From: Hysterangium stoloniferum
Taxonomy: Eukaryota; Basidiomycota; Agaricomycetes; Hysterangiales; Hysterangiaceae
DNA: 64,000 bases
Direction: 5' to 3'
Assembly: GCA_015178975.1 (NCBI GenBank)
Contig: WHVD01000164.1
Span: 115,182 to 179,181 of the forward strand
Below, piece by piece: positions 33,681 to 44,987 of this stretch (the first letter of the stretch is position 1; every line of letters begins with the position of its first letter). The position numbers were made by a program, and so were the translations under genes. Under the pieces are notes generated by a model. That model ran no database searches. It had not been told where the DNA came from and saw only the letters and a program-made list of their open reading frames with translations.

Positions 33681-34918
33681 TGATCAGGATTTTGTGGCCT
33701 TTGGGCATGTGGCGACTCGGTGTCCAGGATCTGCACACAACAAACAAAGGTTGTTGTCCATTTGGCATTGCTTTTCTTGTGGTAGGAGCTTGCCGTTGGA
33801 GCTGAGTTTGCCAGTAAGGTTGGGTTTGTCCTTGTCTTGAGACTTATTCAACTGTTTGCCCTTGCCTTTTTGTCATTAGAACCCTTGTTGTTATTGGAGT
33901 TCGAGTTGCCACTATTGTTGGTGTTTTGATTACCAGACTTGTTAGCATTCTTGTTGTCCAATGATTTTTTGTCTGATGGGTTTTTGTGACTGATTTACAA
34001 GCATCGTTCCCAGTATCAGGCATCTGCGTTTTGGGCCTTTAGATGCATGAGGGGGAGAGTCTTCGGTTTGCCAGTCTCTCCTTTGGAAACTTCGTCTTTG
34101 AGGCGAGACGGGAGGCCAGAGTAAAACTGGTAATGGAGGGCCAAATAACCCCAGTCACAATGTGTGGCAAGGTTGTTGAACTGGACAATTTAGTCAGTGA
34201 TGTGTTGGGTGTCTTTTATTTTGAGATTAGAAAGTGCAGTCTTGGCATTGCTGGTTTGGTGATAGGGGCCAAAGTTTGTTTCAAGTTCCTCAACAAAAGT
34301 GTCCCAATCATGAAGCCAATTGGGATCTTCAGAAGTGAGGCCAGAAAATGTGGGTTCAAACCAGGCTGCTGCAGAATCCTTGAGGTAAGAGAGCGTGAAG
34401 TTTACCTTTCAGTCATCCATTGCAAAAGCAGCCAGGCGGTCCTGAAAGTTGAATCGACATTGCATAAGAAATGTCAGTAGTTTCTTCGGGTTTGAGCCAG
34501 TAAATGGTTCAGGTTTGTTGACTCGGGTTTGCCCAGGTTCCTTTTCCTTGGTATTGTTCTTAAGGAAATCATTAAGGGATGCTAAGGTACCTGAGAACAA
34601 TTCCCATGTTTTGTCGGGAGAGAAGTCTGGTTTTTGTTTTGCGGACTTCATAGGACCACTAGCCTGAGGTAAGGACTGGTTGCTATCCTTGGGTTTGGGT
34701 CCTGGAGCTGACTGATTGTTAACCTCTTCAGGTGCTTCAGGTTCGGTGGCTTTGGTAACTTTTTCAGCATCACTGGTAATTTCCACAAAGCGGGATTCTT
34801 CGGAGGTTTCTGGTTGTGGGGTATTTGGAGTAGCTCGGGTTGTATACAGGAATGGAGATTTGAGAGTGGAAGATTCTGCTTCACTGCTTGGCTTAGCATC
34901 CTTCTTCCTCAGAGGCAT
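33681..34918 (-). pseudogene. gypsy-4 gag
   Basis: The minus frame from ATG 34918 to 34409 begins MPLRKKDAKPSSEAES and continues through a polar N-terminus into FTGSNPKKLLTFLMQCRFNF, the capsid start. Capsid continues in other frames (WFEPTFSGLTSEDPNWLHDW). A CCHC knuckle (CLLCADPGHRVATC) lies near 33700-33750. The start codon lies 37 bases inside the 5' LTR end. Confidence 0.8.
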
Positions 34919-34955
34919 GATTGATGGAAAATACGAGTGTGAAATCAGAATATAC

Positions 34956-35709
34956 TGTTAAGAACAGAAAACTGACTGATGTCAGTAGGCTGATGAGGAC
35001 CAATTGGAAGGACTTGGCTTTAGCTTATGTGCTGTGCCCTCGCAAGTTACCGTCAGGTGTCCTTAAATTTCGGGCAGGCAGAAACTAGTCCTGTCGAATT
35101 CCTCACAGTGGGTTACCAATCAGAACCGAAGGATAAGTCAAGTGTTGGGCCGAGGGGTCAGGGACTGAGGGTGGAGGAGCACATGCAAAGGCGGGGAGCA
35201 GAATGCTTAGTGCAAGACTTATGAGAGAGGAATGTGTGTGTTCTGAGTTGATATCCTGATTGCCTAGTAGCTACAATTACAGTGGATTTATATATGAGTT
35301 ATTGGCATCTAGAAAATACTAACTAAGGGAAGAGTGGAAACATTATTGACAAATAAACTTGACTAGGAACCAGAAGGTTACAATAAGTTTGGAGGCTGTG
35401 AATTAACCGAGAGCGGAATTATGAGAAAAGGAAATAGTCCACAGGTTACAAGTATATACGGGCATATGTGAAACATAGAGTGGAATGGATCATCACAATA
35501 AAAAGGGACATATCAAAGCAAAACCAGATAGTACGAGTATAATTTGACAGGGGGTGTAAATGGGGTTTGACCGCCATGAAGGCATATGTCAGTGTCAGGC
35601 AACTGACAGTTTCCAATATGATGACTTGATCTATAACTAGAAACATCAGTTGACAGTAATATCCTCGCAGACCGTCGGGTTGCGACACGGTTGCAACACA
35701 GTCATAACA
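34956..35709 (-). mobile_element. LTR-A, 5' LTR of gypsy-4
   Basis: Begins TGTTAAGAACAG and ends GTCATAACA on the plus strand; in element sense it reads on the minus strand into gag at 34918. The leader starts GTATATTCTGATTTCAC, close to the leader after LTR-C. It has lost CpG sites relative to the copies at 19155 and 37591 and is probably older. The flanks TATAC and CTCTC do not match, as expected for one LTR of a broken element. Confidence 0.85.
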
Positions 35710-36120
35710 CTCTCTCCCGACACCCACCTTTTCTCAACCATATCTGCCAATGGATCATTCAGCTCATCTTTTCCTTATTGGCATAGCTTTCAGAAACTGC
35801 AATAATACCAATGCTCACCATTGCCTTTTCCAGGAACTCATTTGTTTCTGGAAGTTCCAACTGAAAACTGACAGGCCGACAGGGACCGATCAGAAGGACT
35901 TGGCTTCAGCTTATGTGCTGCACCCTTGCAAATAACCATTGGGTGTCCTTAGATTTCGGACAGGTGAAGACTAGTCCTAATGAGTACCTCTCAGTGAGTT
36001 ACCGATCAGGACTGAAGTATAAGTCAAGTGTCAGGCCAAGGGGTCAGGGACCAAGAGTGGGCGAGCACACACAAAGTATTAGAGTATGGTGATGTACGAT
36101 TAGTATCACACCATACCTCA
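35710..36120 (-). mobile_element. LTR-A fragment and flank
   Basis: About 35866-36075 matches the first quarter of LTR-A (GGCCGACAGGGACCG, AAGGACTTGGCTTCAGC, GAGTTACCGATCAGGACTGA). It ends near 36080. Nothing was recognised at 35710-35860. Confidence 0.6.
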
Positions 36121-36159
36121 TCTCACATCAGGAGTTACAACATTTAAGGCAGCACTAAA

Positions 36160-36541
36160 ATATTATCTAAACCTGTTTACAAAACTTTAAGTCCTAAAAT
36201 GGATTTGAACTCAGTTATTACTTCAATTTTAGACATGATCTGAACTTGTTGTTTAGGACACACTTTTACCAGAGTTTTTATTCTAAGTCCAGACAAATGT
36301 ACCCACCCATGCAGGCAATTAGTTTAAGGTCATTACAAAACTTAGGGTTTTATTTGATTTTTAAACCTATGTTCAAACTTGAGGTTTCTATAAGGGGTAA
36401 ACATTTGTCTGGACTTAGAATAAAAACTCTGGTAAAAGTGTGTCCTAAACAACAAGTTCAGATCATGTCTAAAATTGAAGTAATAACTGAGTTCAAATCC
36501 ATTTTAGGACTTAAAGTTTTGTAAACAGGTTTAGATAATAT
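36160..36541. repeat. Perfect 141-base inverted repeat with 100-base loop
   Basis: Bases 36160-36300 and 36401-36541 are exact reverse complements when compared base by base (141 of 141), with a 100-base AT-rich loop between. No coding capacity. Transcription would give a long perfect hairpin RNA. Perfect identity in a region of decayed repeats suggests recent origin, gene conversion or an assembly artefact. Confidence 0.95.
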
Positions 36542-37590
36542 CACTGGAGGCATCCCAAGGTTTTTGGAGTTTGAAAACCTTTCAAAAATCCTAATATTTG
36601 GCCAAATTTTGTGAGAATTATTTGAACTGATAAATTGTTTGAACTTTTTAAGTTCTAGTAGAATTTTCCAAAGTGGAAAATCATATCTAAAAACTTTAAA
36701 TATTTGTATCACGAAATCTGAGGAAACATCAGTAGTCAGAGTTTGTGTCTAAAGGTGAAAGGAATCTCATCATCCTGGAAGCCTGGGTTGCGCCACGCCA
36801 TGCTGGAACTCTAGCTACCGGTTTGTTCTCTAGTATTCGTTCAGTCGGATCATGGAGACGGTATGTTGAAAAAGGATAAACGCTCGTCAAACCTTTTGTG
36901 AAAAGAAAATGTACTGAATAGGTATTTGTCCATGAAACGGTTTATAATGCTGGTTTGCGTGGTTTAGGCAAGGTATTCTTTGATTATGGTGGTTGGAATA
37001 GTCTTCAAATATACGAGGCCTGTCACTCGAGAAAGTGCAGGAGCTCGGACGGACATAGCCACATCCAAGTAGGACAAATATTCACTGGAGTTTGACTATG
37101 GACCAACAGTGGTACACAATGTGTATCTAATGTGTTAAGTCATAAAATCGAACATCAACCCTATTTCCATGATTGGAACCCTTGGTCATCATCCCTTTTG
37201 TTTCCAGTCTTGTAAGCCCTCTGACTACTCAATTATACATATTGTATATCAATCCTTCTGACTCTTGCAACCTCAACCCATTCAAGATCATTTGTTCTTA
37301 CTTAATATGAATGTCTTGTCTTTGCTCTCATTTAGTCCACCCATTCTCTATCAGAATGAAGAAGGGAGGTGGATGCAACACACAAGAAGTGTGAGAGCTC
37401 AGACACAGACACAGATATGAATGAGTGAATGCAAATTTCACCAGCACACACTATGGACCCACACTGGTACACAACTTGTAGCTACTATGCCAACTCACTA
37501 AATCTAACACTCCCACCTGATGAGACACATCTCTAAGTAATAACTCCCACCAGACAAAATACTCAAACCTTAAGAATACATCTGGGGGGG
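36542..37590. other. Unassigned stretch
   Basis: No gene or intron set was recognised. About 37361-37430 resembles the start of the LTR-D-linked repeat at 3139-3185 (GGGAGGTGGATGCAA, GAGCTCAGACACAGACA). The part 36542-36740 is AT-rich with purine-rich words. Confidence 0.35.
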
Positions 37591-38316
37591 TGTTACGACC
37601 GTGTCGCAACCCTATCGGCCCCGAGGTTATCGTCACTTATCAACGTTTTCAAGTCACCATCTCGGAAACCATCGGCCCCGAAGCTGACGTATGTTTTCGC
37701 GAAGATCAAGCTCCGTTTACGCCCACGTCAAAATAACTCGTATTGTCTGGTCAAACTTTTGATACGTCCCTTTTATTATGTTGATCCATTCAATCTTATG
37801 TTTCACATATGTCTATCTATATTTGTAGTCCTTGAACTATTTCCTTTTATCGTAATCCCACTCTCAGTTATCATCAGCCTCCGAACTAATCATAAACTTC
37901 CCGTTCCTAGTCAAGCTTATTGTTAATGCCGTTTCTGCCCTTCTCCCCATTAGTATTTTCTAGATGCCTGTTACTTGTATATGAACCCGCTGTAGTTGTA
38001 GTTACTAGGCAATGAGAATATCGACTCAGAATACCCTCATACGTCCATAACAGTCCCATACTAAAGAACCCCCCCCCATCTGCCTTCGCGTGCGCTCGCC
38101 CACTCCCAGCCACGACCCCTTGGCCCGACGCTCGACTTGTCCTTCAGTTCTGATCGGTATCCCGCCGAAAGGAGCCCTTGAGGATTAATCTTCACCTGCC
38201 CGAAATCTAAGGACACCCTACGGATATTTGCGAGGGCGCAGCACATAAGCTGAAGCCAAGTCCTTCCGATCGGTCCCTGTCGGCCACCGACATTAGTCAG
38301 TTTTCAGTTCTTAACA
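37591..38316 (+). mobile_element. Solo LTR-A with target duplication GGGGG
   Basis: Begins TGTTACGACCGTGTCGC and ends CAGTTCTTAACA, flanked by GGGGG at 37586-37590 and 38317-38321. This plus-sense copy is rich in CpG and lacks the expanded minisatellite. The duplication is of low complexity, but the LTR ends are exact. Confidence 0.85.
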
Positions 38317-38509
38317 GGGGGACTAGATGAAGAAGAAGTTGAGGGTGGTGAAGACCTGTATCAATATTTATTAACAATAGTGGAAGATAAAACTTGTTCT
38401 GTTTGATGAGCAGTGTTGGTAGAGGAGGAGGAGGAAAAATATGGTGGCTTTGGAGGACCAGTTATGACCCATTCCCTGACCTCTTGGGGCATGTTATGGA
38501 CACAAAATG
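38317..38509. other. Short unassigned spacer
   Basis: Contains acidic-coding GAAGAAGAAGTTGAGGG and a GAGGAGGAGGAGG run but no bounded gene. A CAGTTATGACCCATTCCC near 38459 resembles the start of LTR-C. Confidence 0.3.
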
Positions 38510-39043
38510 TGTTAGGACTGGAAAACCCACCAGGCTCTGGACCCCATGTTAAGAGGTGTGTGCAGAGCTTATCAGAGGGTTTCCAGTGAAACCCACAGGA
38601 AAGCCAGTAGGAATTGGCTTCAGCTTATAGGCTGCACCCTTGTGAGATCATGTCATCCAATTTCAGATGGGCAGACAGGAATCCTGGGGAGTCTGGGAGT
38701 AGTTGGTGGGTTGTGAGGTCAGAGGGTCAACTGTAGGAATCCCATGGAAGTCGAGGGGTCAGGTGGAGATGAGTCGGAGGTTGAGTGATAGATAGGTTGG
38801 AGCCCATGGGGCCCGATGAGGTAAATAGCATTGTGTTTCAAAGAGGAGATTAGAGTGGAAAATGGACTGAGATTACTGGGGATAATCTAAGCTGATTTTC
38901 TGACCGTATTGTATGTACAACATCTGCCAGACTATATAGACTGTGGAATGTATATCATACCAAATCCAGTAATAATGAAATCCAAATTAGTAAACATGAA
39001 ACAAGATAAGTAAACACCAAATTTGGTGTTAGGAATGGCAATT
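38510..39043. mobile_element. LTR-B pieces in opposite orientations
   Basis: A plus-sense LTR-B start (TGTTAGGACTGGAAAACCC, 38510-38546) runs directly into a minus-sense LTR-B starting TGTTAAGAGG at 38547. The latter continues through TTCAGCTTATAGGCTGCACCC to GGTGTTAGGAATGG. It is cut at 39043 by the start of the DIRS-like element. Confidence 0.7.
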
Positions 39044-39167
39044 TATACTTACTGAACCCACTGTGAACAATGAGAGCTTTGGGATCAGAAGGTGCTGACT
39101 AAGGTGGAAACAAGGCACCTACTTCAGGTAACATACTACCTACTTGTCTGCTCGAGTAGAACCTTTT
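39044..39167 (+). repeat. DIRS terminal repeat A1
   Basis: About 124 bases from TATACTTACTGAACCCACTG to CTGCTCGAGTAGAACC, repeated with about five changes at 54108-54232 (A2). In the PAT type of DIRS elements the order is A1 - genes - B1 A2 B2, and all four pieces are present here. Such repeats stand in for LTRs in elements that integrate with a tyrosine recombinase. Confidence 0.85.
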
Positions 39168-40830
39168 TTGGTGGTCTATCGACAGCAGTTTGTGTTTGAA
39201 CTGCATATACAACATTTTGGCATACATACATGTCTTCAGCTCATGGAAAGAATACAAGGCCTCCTTCTGTAAGGGGGCCAGGTTTACCTCCTGCTATTCC
39301 TCAGGTTGTCGACACCTCTAGTGGAGGAGCTCCTCCTCACTGCCTGTAGGGAGTGGACTTGTGAATGTTGAGGAGGCACCAGTTGCTGAGACCCTTAATT
39401 CTGTCGAAAGCCTTTTTAATGCAATGTGCTATCGTCAGAGCAAATGATGAAAAGTGGGACCAAAACAAGGTCCGGGCTTCGCTGAGGGCAGAAGGAAGGT
39501 CAGATGTGGATGCCGATGAGGCATTGGAGGCCATGCCTTCTGAAGGAGCTTTGCATAGTGTGGCAATGCCCACAGCAGGCAACAGGGGAATGAGTATGGA
39601 AATGGGGAAGGACCCACCTGAAAGGGGGGTTGGGTTGGGCAGATTAGTATCTGACATGCAGGATGCAGGACCCCAGAATGTGTCAGAACAGGTTAGCAAA
39701 GGGGATGTTGGTGGATTCCACCCCACGCTTCCCATACCAGCAGGCATTACCGCACCTCTAATGGCTGCCCTCAACAAGGGTGGTCCTGACTTGTTGTTAG
39801 CATTGGCTAATGCATCTTCTTCAACATCTAGTAAATATCGGACTGTGGATTATTCGAAAGCACCTCCAATTTATTACTTCAATGAAATCCAGCATAATAA
39901 GTTGGAATTGGATCCAGCATCCATTCCCAACCAGATATTACATATGGCTTTCAAGAAGGTATATATTCCTTTGTCTATGTTGACTACAAAATCCTTGCAG
40001 CAGGTTCGTGGAAATGTAGATCTTAAGTATTATAGAATCTCAGTTGGGAATGGGGCCAGCAAATATTTCCTCGACACTGCTTGTTTTCCTTCAGAGGTGT
40101 CACTTACCACCGTGGATTTCTTACAAGCCTATGCCAATTGGTTATCCATTATACAAGATATATGTGGTGATGGGCTGGCCTCTCAAGGTTGGTACAAACA
40201 TTGTGACAAAATGAACACAGATCCTGACTTTGCCATGTGGTTTCCCACTTGGTTTGAGATGGACAAAGCCTTGCGCATTCAGTGGAATTCAATGTCACCT
40301 ACAGTGCCTGATCCCTCTGACATGTTCTACATTTTGTCTTTCCAATGGCAGCGTGCATGCCAAGGCCTTCCTGCCCAGCCTGGTGATTGAATGCAGGTGG
40401 TACCACTTAATGTGCATGCTGCATTGCCTGAACCGGCAGCTTGGAGTAGTGATACAACCCTTTCTGACCATTCCTGCCACCCCCTGGGTCTGCATACCAT
40501 CCATATCGTAGTGATTCCTTTTGGGCCTCAGCACCTACTGCCAAGGCTCTGACGGGTTCCTGTATCTGCTGTGGTGTGCACAACTCACATTTCACACGTT
40601 TCTGTCGTGCAACCAGGTCCTCTCATCTGGATTGGCCCATCATTGCTGAGTGGCAGGGAGGTCAGTTCCTGCAACAGGGTTCCGGCATTGAGCTCTGTGT
40701 TGTGTACAATGCTGGTGGGGCCTGTGAGCAGTGGGGGTCAGGGCATCCATCCCACGCTTGCTCTCTCTGCAGTGACACCACACATCCTGTGCGGACTTGT
40801 CCCTGCAACTGATTGTTTATGCCTTTTGCC
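39168..40830 (+). pseudogene. DIRS-like element, gag-type ORF with Cys/His segment
   Basis: The frame 39365-40390 (341 residues) is the longest open part: YYFNEIQHNKLELDPASIPN and WYKHCDKMNTDPDFAMWFPT stand out, followed in another frame (40576-40812) by a Cys/His-rich tail with CICCGVHNSHFTRFC and CSLCSDTTHPVRTC. This is probably the particle protein with a nucleic-acid-binding tail, inferred from its place ahead of reverse transcriptase. Stops at 40388 and a frame shift break it. Confidence 0.65.
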
Positions 40831-42457
40831 AATGCCATATGTGCTGGATGCATGGTGTAGAGCTCTGCTTTATGCAGGCTTGTCCACTTGTTACTCTACT
40901 CTTGTTTATGATATGATTCATGGCTCACCCATTGGTAATCCCCCTCCCCTTACATCCACCTTTATTCTGCCTAATCTTCCTTCTGCTGGACTGGATCCTG
41001 AATTTCTTTTGCAACATTTGCAGGAGGGGATTCACCTTGGCCAGATGTCTGGTCCTTTTTCAATTGAGGCTGCACATATGATTTTTGGAGGACATTTTTG
41101 CACTGCTCCCCTTGGTCTGATTGCCAAGCCTGGGTTAACAAATTTGCGGATGAGTTGTCATCTTAGCAAGAAAGATCCTTCGGGTTATTCAACTAACTCA
41201 TGGATTAATGCCATGGATTGGCCTACTAAGTGGTACACTGCGGCAGCAGTTGTGCAATATGTGAGCTTCTCATTGTATTCATTTTTGCACTTTCTTGTTG
41301 GAGCCATTTGGCTATGTTGATGTTGAGCAAATATGGGCATGTTGATATTGAGCCAATATGGGCATGTTGATGTTGAGCCTTTATGGGCACATTGATGTTG
41401 AGCCAATATGGGCACATTGATGTTGAGCCTTTATGGGCACATTGATGTTGAGCCTTTATGGGCATGTTGATGTTGAGCCTTTATGGGCACATTGATGTTG
41501 AGCCAATAGGCACGTTGATGTTGAGCCCAGATAGGCATGTTGTTGTTGAGCCCATATGGGTGCATTGTTGTTGCACCAAATATGGGCATGTTGATGTTGC
41601 ACCAGTACAAACATGTTAATGTTGCATTTGTTCTGGGCACATTGTCCTTACGCTGTCCTGGCACATTGGTGGTTGAGCTGATTTGGCATGTTGCTTGACA
41701 TTGGTCTTCATGGTGGCATTGCCCTTACACATGATACATTATACTCACAAGTTTCAGGTTTCTATGTGTCCCCCAGGCACAGAAGGCACTGCCCTGGACG
41801 TTGAGGATGCTTTTCGCAACTCTCCTATTCTTCCCACCCACAAGTGTTACATTGCATGTATGTTTGACAATGCCATTTATATTGACCATTGCACACCATT
41901 CAGTCTCATTTCTGCAACTGGTAGTCAGGGCAAGGTTGCAGATGCCACTTGTGATCTGCTCCTGTGCCATTTTCTGGCCTTTGTGGCAAAGTGGGTGGAT
42001 GATTTCACCATTTGGTTTGCCCTTTTTAGGGTGCAATCACACTCCTTTTCCCACTCAAATGGCATATCCTATGTCTTTCAGCACTCACTTGCTGATATTC
42101 AGTCCTACACCCAATCACTGGGTATTCCTTTCCATAATATCCAATCCAAAGGCCAGGATTTTGCTTCAACTGTAACTCATGCTGGCTTCATGTGGGATTT
42201 TCAGAACTGCACAGTTTCTCTCCCTGAGAAGAAACACCTTAAGCATCAGGCAAAGCTTGAACAATTTTTAGTGGCTGCTACCATGACAGTTACTCAGCCA
42301 CAAGCAACTTCCCTCCACAGTTCCTTGCAGCATCTTACCTTTATTTTCACCACTGGCTGTTCATATCTTGTTACGTTGACCTCCTTCATTTCTCACTTTC
42401 CACATAATTTTGCTCGTCATCATGTGTTGCCTTCTTTAATTGCCGATTTACACTGGT
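40831..42457 (+). pseudogene. DIRS-like reverse transcriptase
   Basis: The first part (to 41320) includes LGLIAKPGLTNLRMSCHLSK and STNSWINAMDWPTKWY; the second (41683-42457) includes ALDVEDAFRNSPI, FMFDN-like palm, CTPFSLISATGSQG and the catalytic KWVDDF with both aspartates at 41998-42003. The WVDD form is typical of DIRS reverse transcriptases. A minisatellite (41315-41690) separates the two parts. The gene is split at 42457 by gypsy-5 and resumes at 51251. Confidence 0.8.
41315..41690. repeat. Minisatellite inside the DIRS reverse transcriptase
   Basis: About a dozen tandem units of 27-28 bases built on GGGCACATTGATGTTGAGCC followed by TTTATG or AATAT. The middle units are nearly identical and the outer units degrade towards both edges. 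It lies between the N-terminal reverse-transcriptase segment and the first catalytic aspartate region. Confidence 0.9.
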
Positions 42458-42830
42458 TGTAAGGCTGAGGTATCAGCCTCACTCAGTTGGTAACAGACAG
42501 GACAAAAGTATCGTGTTGTGAGTGGTTTTCGCTAGCTTTACAGATGTATGGTGTATCTAATTTATAGGAGTCGGAACCATTGAATGTTCGTGATGACGGA
42601 ATTAAAAAAAGGAGAAACTGGGGTTCTATAATGTGGTGGTCAAGGAGATGAGAAGGGATTCGAGATCCTGATCCAGTTCCACCAGGCATATGTATCACTA
42701 GGGGAATGGCTGTTGATGGAGCCCAATAGTGGGTTGGGACTCAGTGACATGGGCAAATGGTAAGTCGGCCAGGGGTGGCCAGTGGTCAATGATGTGGCTC
42801 TGCATGTGCGGTAAGACGGCCAGGATGACA
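42458..42830 (-). mobile_element. gypsy-5 3' LTR (LTR-E)
   Basis: Begins TGTAAGGCTGAGG and ends GGATGACA. Its partner at 50878-51250 has the same length of 373 bases with few differences. The target duplication CTGGT lies at 42453-42457 and, beyond the other LTR, at 51251-51255. Just inside (42831-42844), on the element's sense strand, is a purine run AGAGGGGGGAAGGG, the polypurine tract for plus-strand priming. Confidence 0.95.
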
Positions 42831-42844
42831 CCCTTCCCCCCTCT

Positions 42845-43426
42845 AAAAAATGCCGTAGTTAAATTTCTAACCCATTGTCATTCTCCCAGATGTCCAAGGC
42901 CTCCGTGTCTTCAAGGGCTTTGCGGGGTAGCCACTCATCGTGATCCTTTCCAAAACCCACCCATCGTACGAGGTATTGGATCCCCTGGCCTCAGTGGCGC
43001 GCATTGACAATTGTGTCAATCAGTGTCTCTTCAGAGCCATCCACCATAATGATCATGCCTGGGTGGATGAGCTCTCGGTTGGGGAAGAGGGAGGGGTTCA
43101 TTTTGGATAAATGGATTGAGGAGACTGGAGTGGAACCCAGGGTATGTGGTAGGGTTGTTGGGAAGATGTAGTGTGTACATGGACTTTTCTGGGAAGGCCT
43201 CCGTGACTTGGTAGGGGCTGTCAAAGCGGGGCATGAACTTGGCAGCATGTCTCTTCCCTTTAGATTTGTAGTTACGGTGGTGGTGTGTAGTAGATAACAT
43301 GACGAGATCCCCAACCTGGTATGGTATTTCTGCCGCATGATGTTCGTTAGCGTGGTAGGCCTGTCGGACCTTGGCAGCTGTGAGGTTGTCTTGTGCCTCC
43401 TGGACATCGAGCTCTAAATGGTGCAT
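42845..43426 (-). pseudogene. gypsy-5 integrase C-terminus and chromodomain
   Basis: The minus frame 43426-43031 gives YQVGDLVMLSTTHHHRNY and AKFMPRFDSPYQVTEAF (GPY/F-like module). It is followed across a stop by GIQYLVRWVGFGKDHDEWLP and KALEDTEALDIWE, a chromodomain. Chromodomains steer such elements to particular chromatin. At least one stop lies before the chromodomain. Confidence 0.8.
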
Positions 43427-44135
43427 GACTTCATATGCAAATATCTCGGCAGGGTGGCATTGTCACTTAAGGGTGTGAGGGGGGGGATAATGTGGGAGGA
43501 GTGGCCAGTCTTTAGTTGGAAGGGAGAGAAGCCTGTGGAGGTATTGACCGTGTTCATGAGGGTGAACCGTACACGGGGTAGCTGTGCTGTCCATCCCTTT
43601 TGATTTATATCGACATGATAGCGAATTACTTGATTCAATGTCTTGTTGGTCTGTTCGCTGGACCCATCACTTTGGGGATGGTAGGCAGTGGACATCTTTA
43701 ATTTTACCCCAGATAGTTTGTGTAAGGCATTCCAGAGTTTGGATGTGAAGAGGGGGTCACAATTGGAGACAATATGGAGCACCAAGCCATTTTTGCAGTA
43801 CTATTCATTAAAGAGGACCACAGTGACTTGCACAGCAGTGTAGGAGGAGTGGATGGCAGCAAGTCGGATGTTGGCTCCCAAGGTGTCTGTCATCATCATG
43901 ACCATATCCTTCCCATTCTCCTCAGGGAGTGGACCCACAAAATCGATGGCGACTGTATCGACCTGGTTGTCTGGCACTGGAAGAGGGTGTAGGGGGCCAC
44001 TCGGCTGTCTGGTGCGGTCCTTGTTCCACTGGCATTCTGTACATGAAGGTATATATGTGGATTCCAAATTTCATCACATGTTTGGCCAGTAGTAGGAGTG
44101 ATGAAGGGACTCGTAGCTTTTGTTGAACCCAAAGT
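43414..44135 (-). pseudogene. gypsy-5 integrase core
   Basis: Frames 44067-43801 and 43785-43414 (minus) carry CTECQWNKDRTRQPSGPLHP (zinc-binding end), AIDFVGPLPEENGKD with the first Asp, VSNCDPLFTSKLW with the second, and HPQSDGSSEQTNKTLNQVIR with the Glu. One frame shift lies near 43790. Confidence 0.8.
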
Positions 44136-44393
44136 GGCCTAGAGTGTCATGGGCGAGGTGGTAAAGTGTTTCCCTGATGGTGATGTCTCAGGGAATAACT
44201 AGTCTGCCCCCAACATATAAGAGACCTGCATCTTTGTGTGCCCCTTCAATGCTTCCTGCAGTTATATACTGGTCCAGCTGTTTGCAGAATTAATCACTGA
44301 GATACCCCTGTTGGATCTTTTCCAGGAGTGAGGGGTCAGTCTTGATGCTGAGGGTACCCCCTGCAAGTTTCTTTGTTGGTGAATGTGTATAGG

Positions 44394-44978
44394 CTAATGC
44401 ACAGGCACCTTGCATGGCATCTGGGTCGGTTTTGGGTATGTGTGATAATGCATCTGCAACCGAGTTGTCTCACCTCGGATATAAATTATGTCGAAGTTGA
44501 AGTCGGCGAGGTACATAGACCATCGCATCTGTCGGCGAGATATCTCCTTTTGTGACTGGAAGTATTCTAGTGTGCGGTGGTCAGTGTAGATCTTGAAATG
44601 GCAGCCTAATAAGCTGGTGTGCCACTTCTTGAGTGCCTTGATTATGGCTAATAATTCCTTTTCATGTACCAGGTAGTTCTTCTCAGCATGGTTGAGATGG
44701 TAGGAGTTATAAGCAATGGGTTGTGCCATCGCCCAATTGTTGCCAAAACTGAGGACAGCCCCAGTGCCCCTGTCGCTGGCATCTGTGGTTAGGAAGATCC
44801 TCTTGTTTGGGTCCTCATAGTTGATGACCGTGAGGCAGTCTACTCCCATAACTAACTGTTTAATGGCCTCGAAGGCACTTTGGTGTGCTGATGTCCATGC
44901 AGGGAATTGGAGATCACACTCCTTGGTGGTGAGTGGGGTAAGTATGCTAGTGTGTTCCGCTAATGCTGGGAGGAACAC
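44394..44978 (-). pseudogene. gypsy-5 RNase H
   Basis: An open minus frame of 194 codons: FLTTDASDRGTGAVLSFG, HAEKNYLVHEKELLAIIKAL, IYTDHRTLEYFQSQKE and RWSMYLADFNFDIIYIRGE follow the RNase H order with the TDAS aspartate, the catalytic E and the YTDH aspartate intact. The remainder between 44136 and 44393 is broken linker. Confidence 0.85.
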
Positions 44979-44987
44979 TGAAATATA

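Noticed and set aside
39365-39777. Minus-strand frame of 146 codons
   Set aside because: It overlaps the longer plus-strand gag-type frame of the DIRS element and shows only mirror composition.
41185-41664. Minus-strand frames rich in repeated Gln-His and Cys-Pro words
   Set aside because: They are translations of the 27-base minisatellite inside the DIRS reverse transcriptase, read on the wrong strand.
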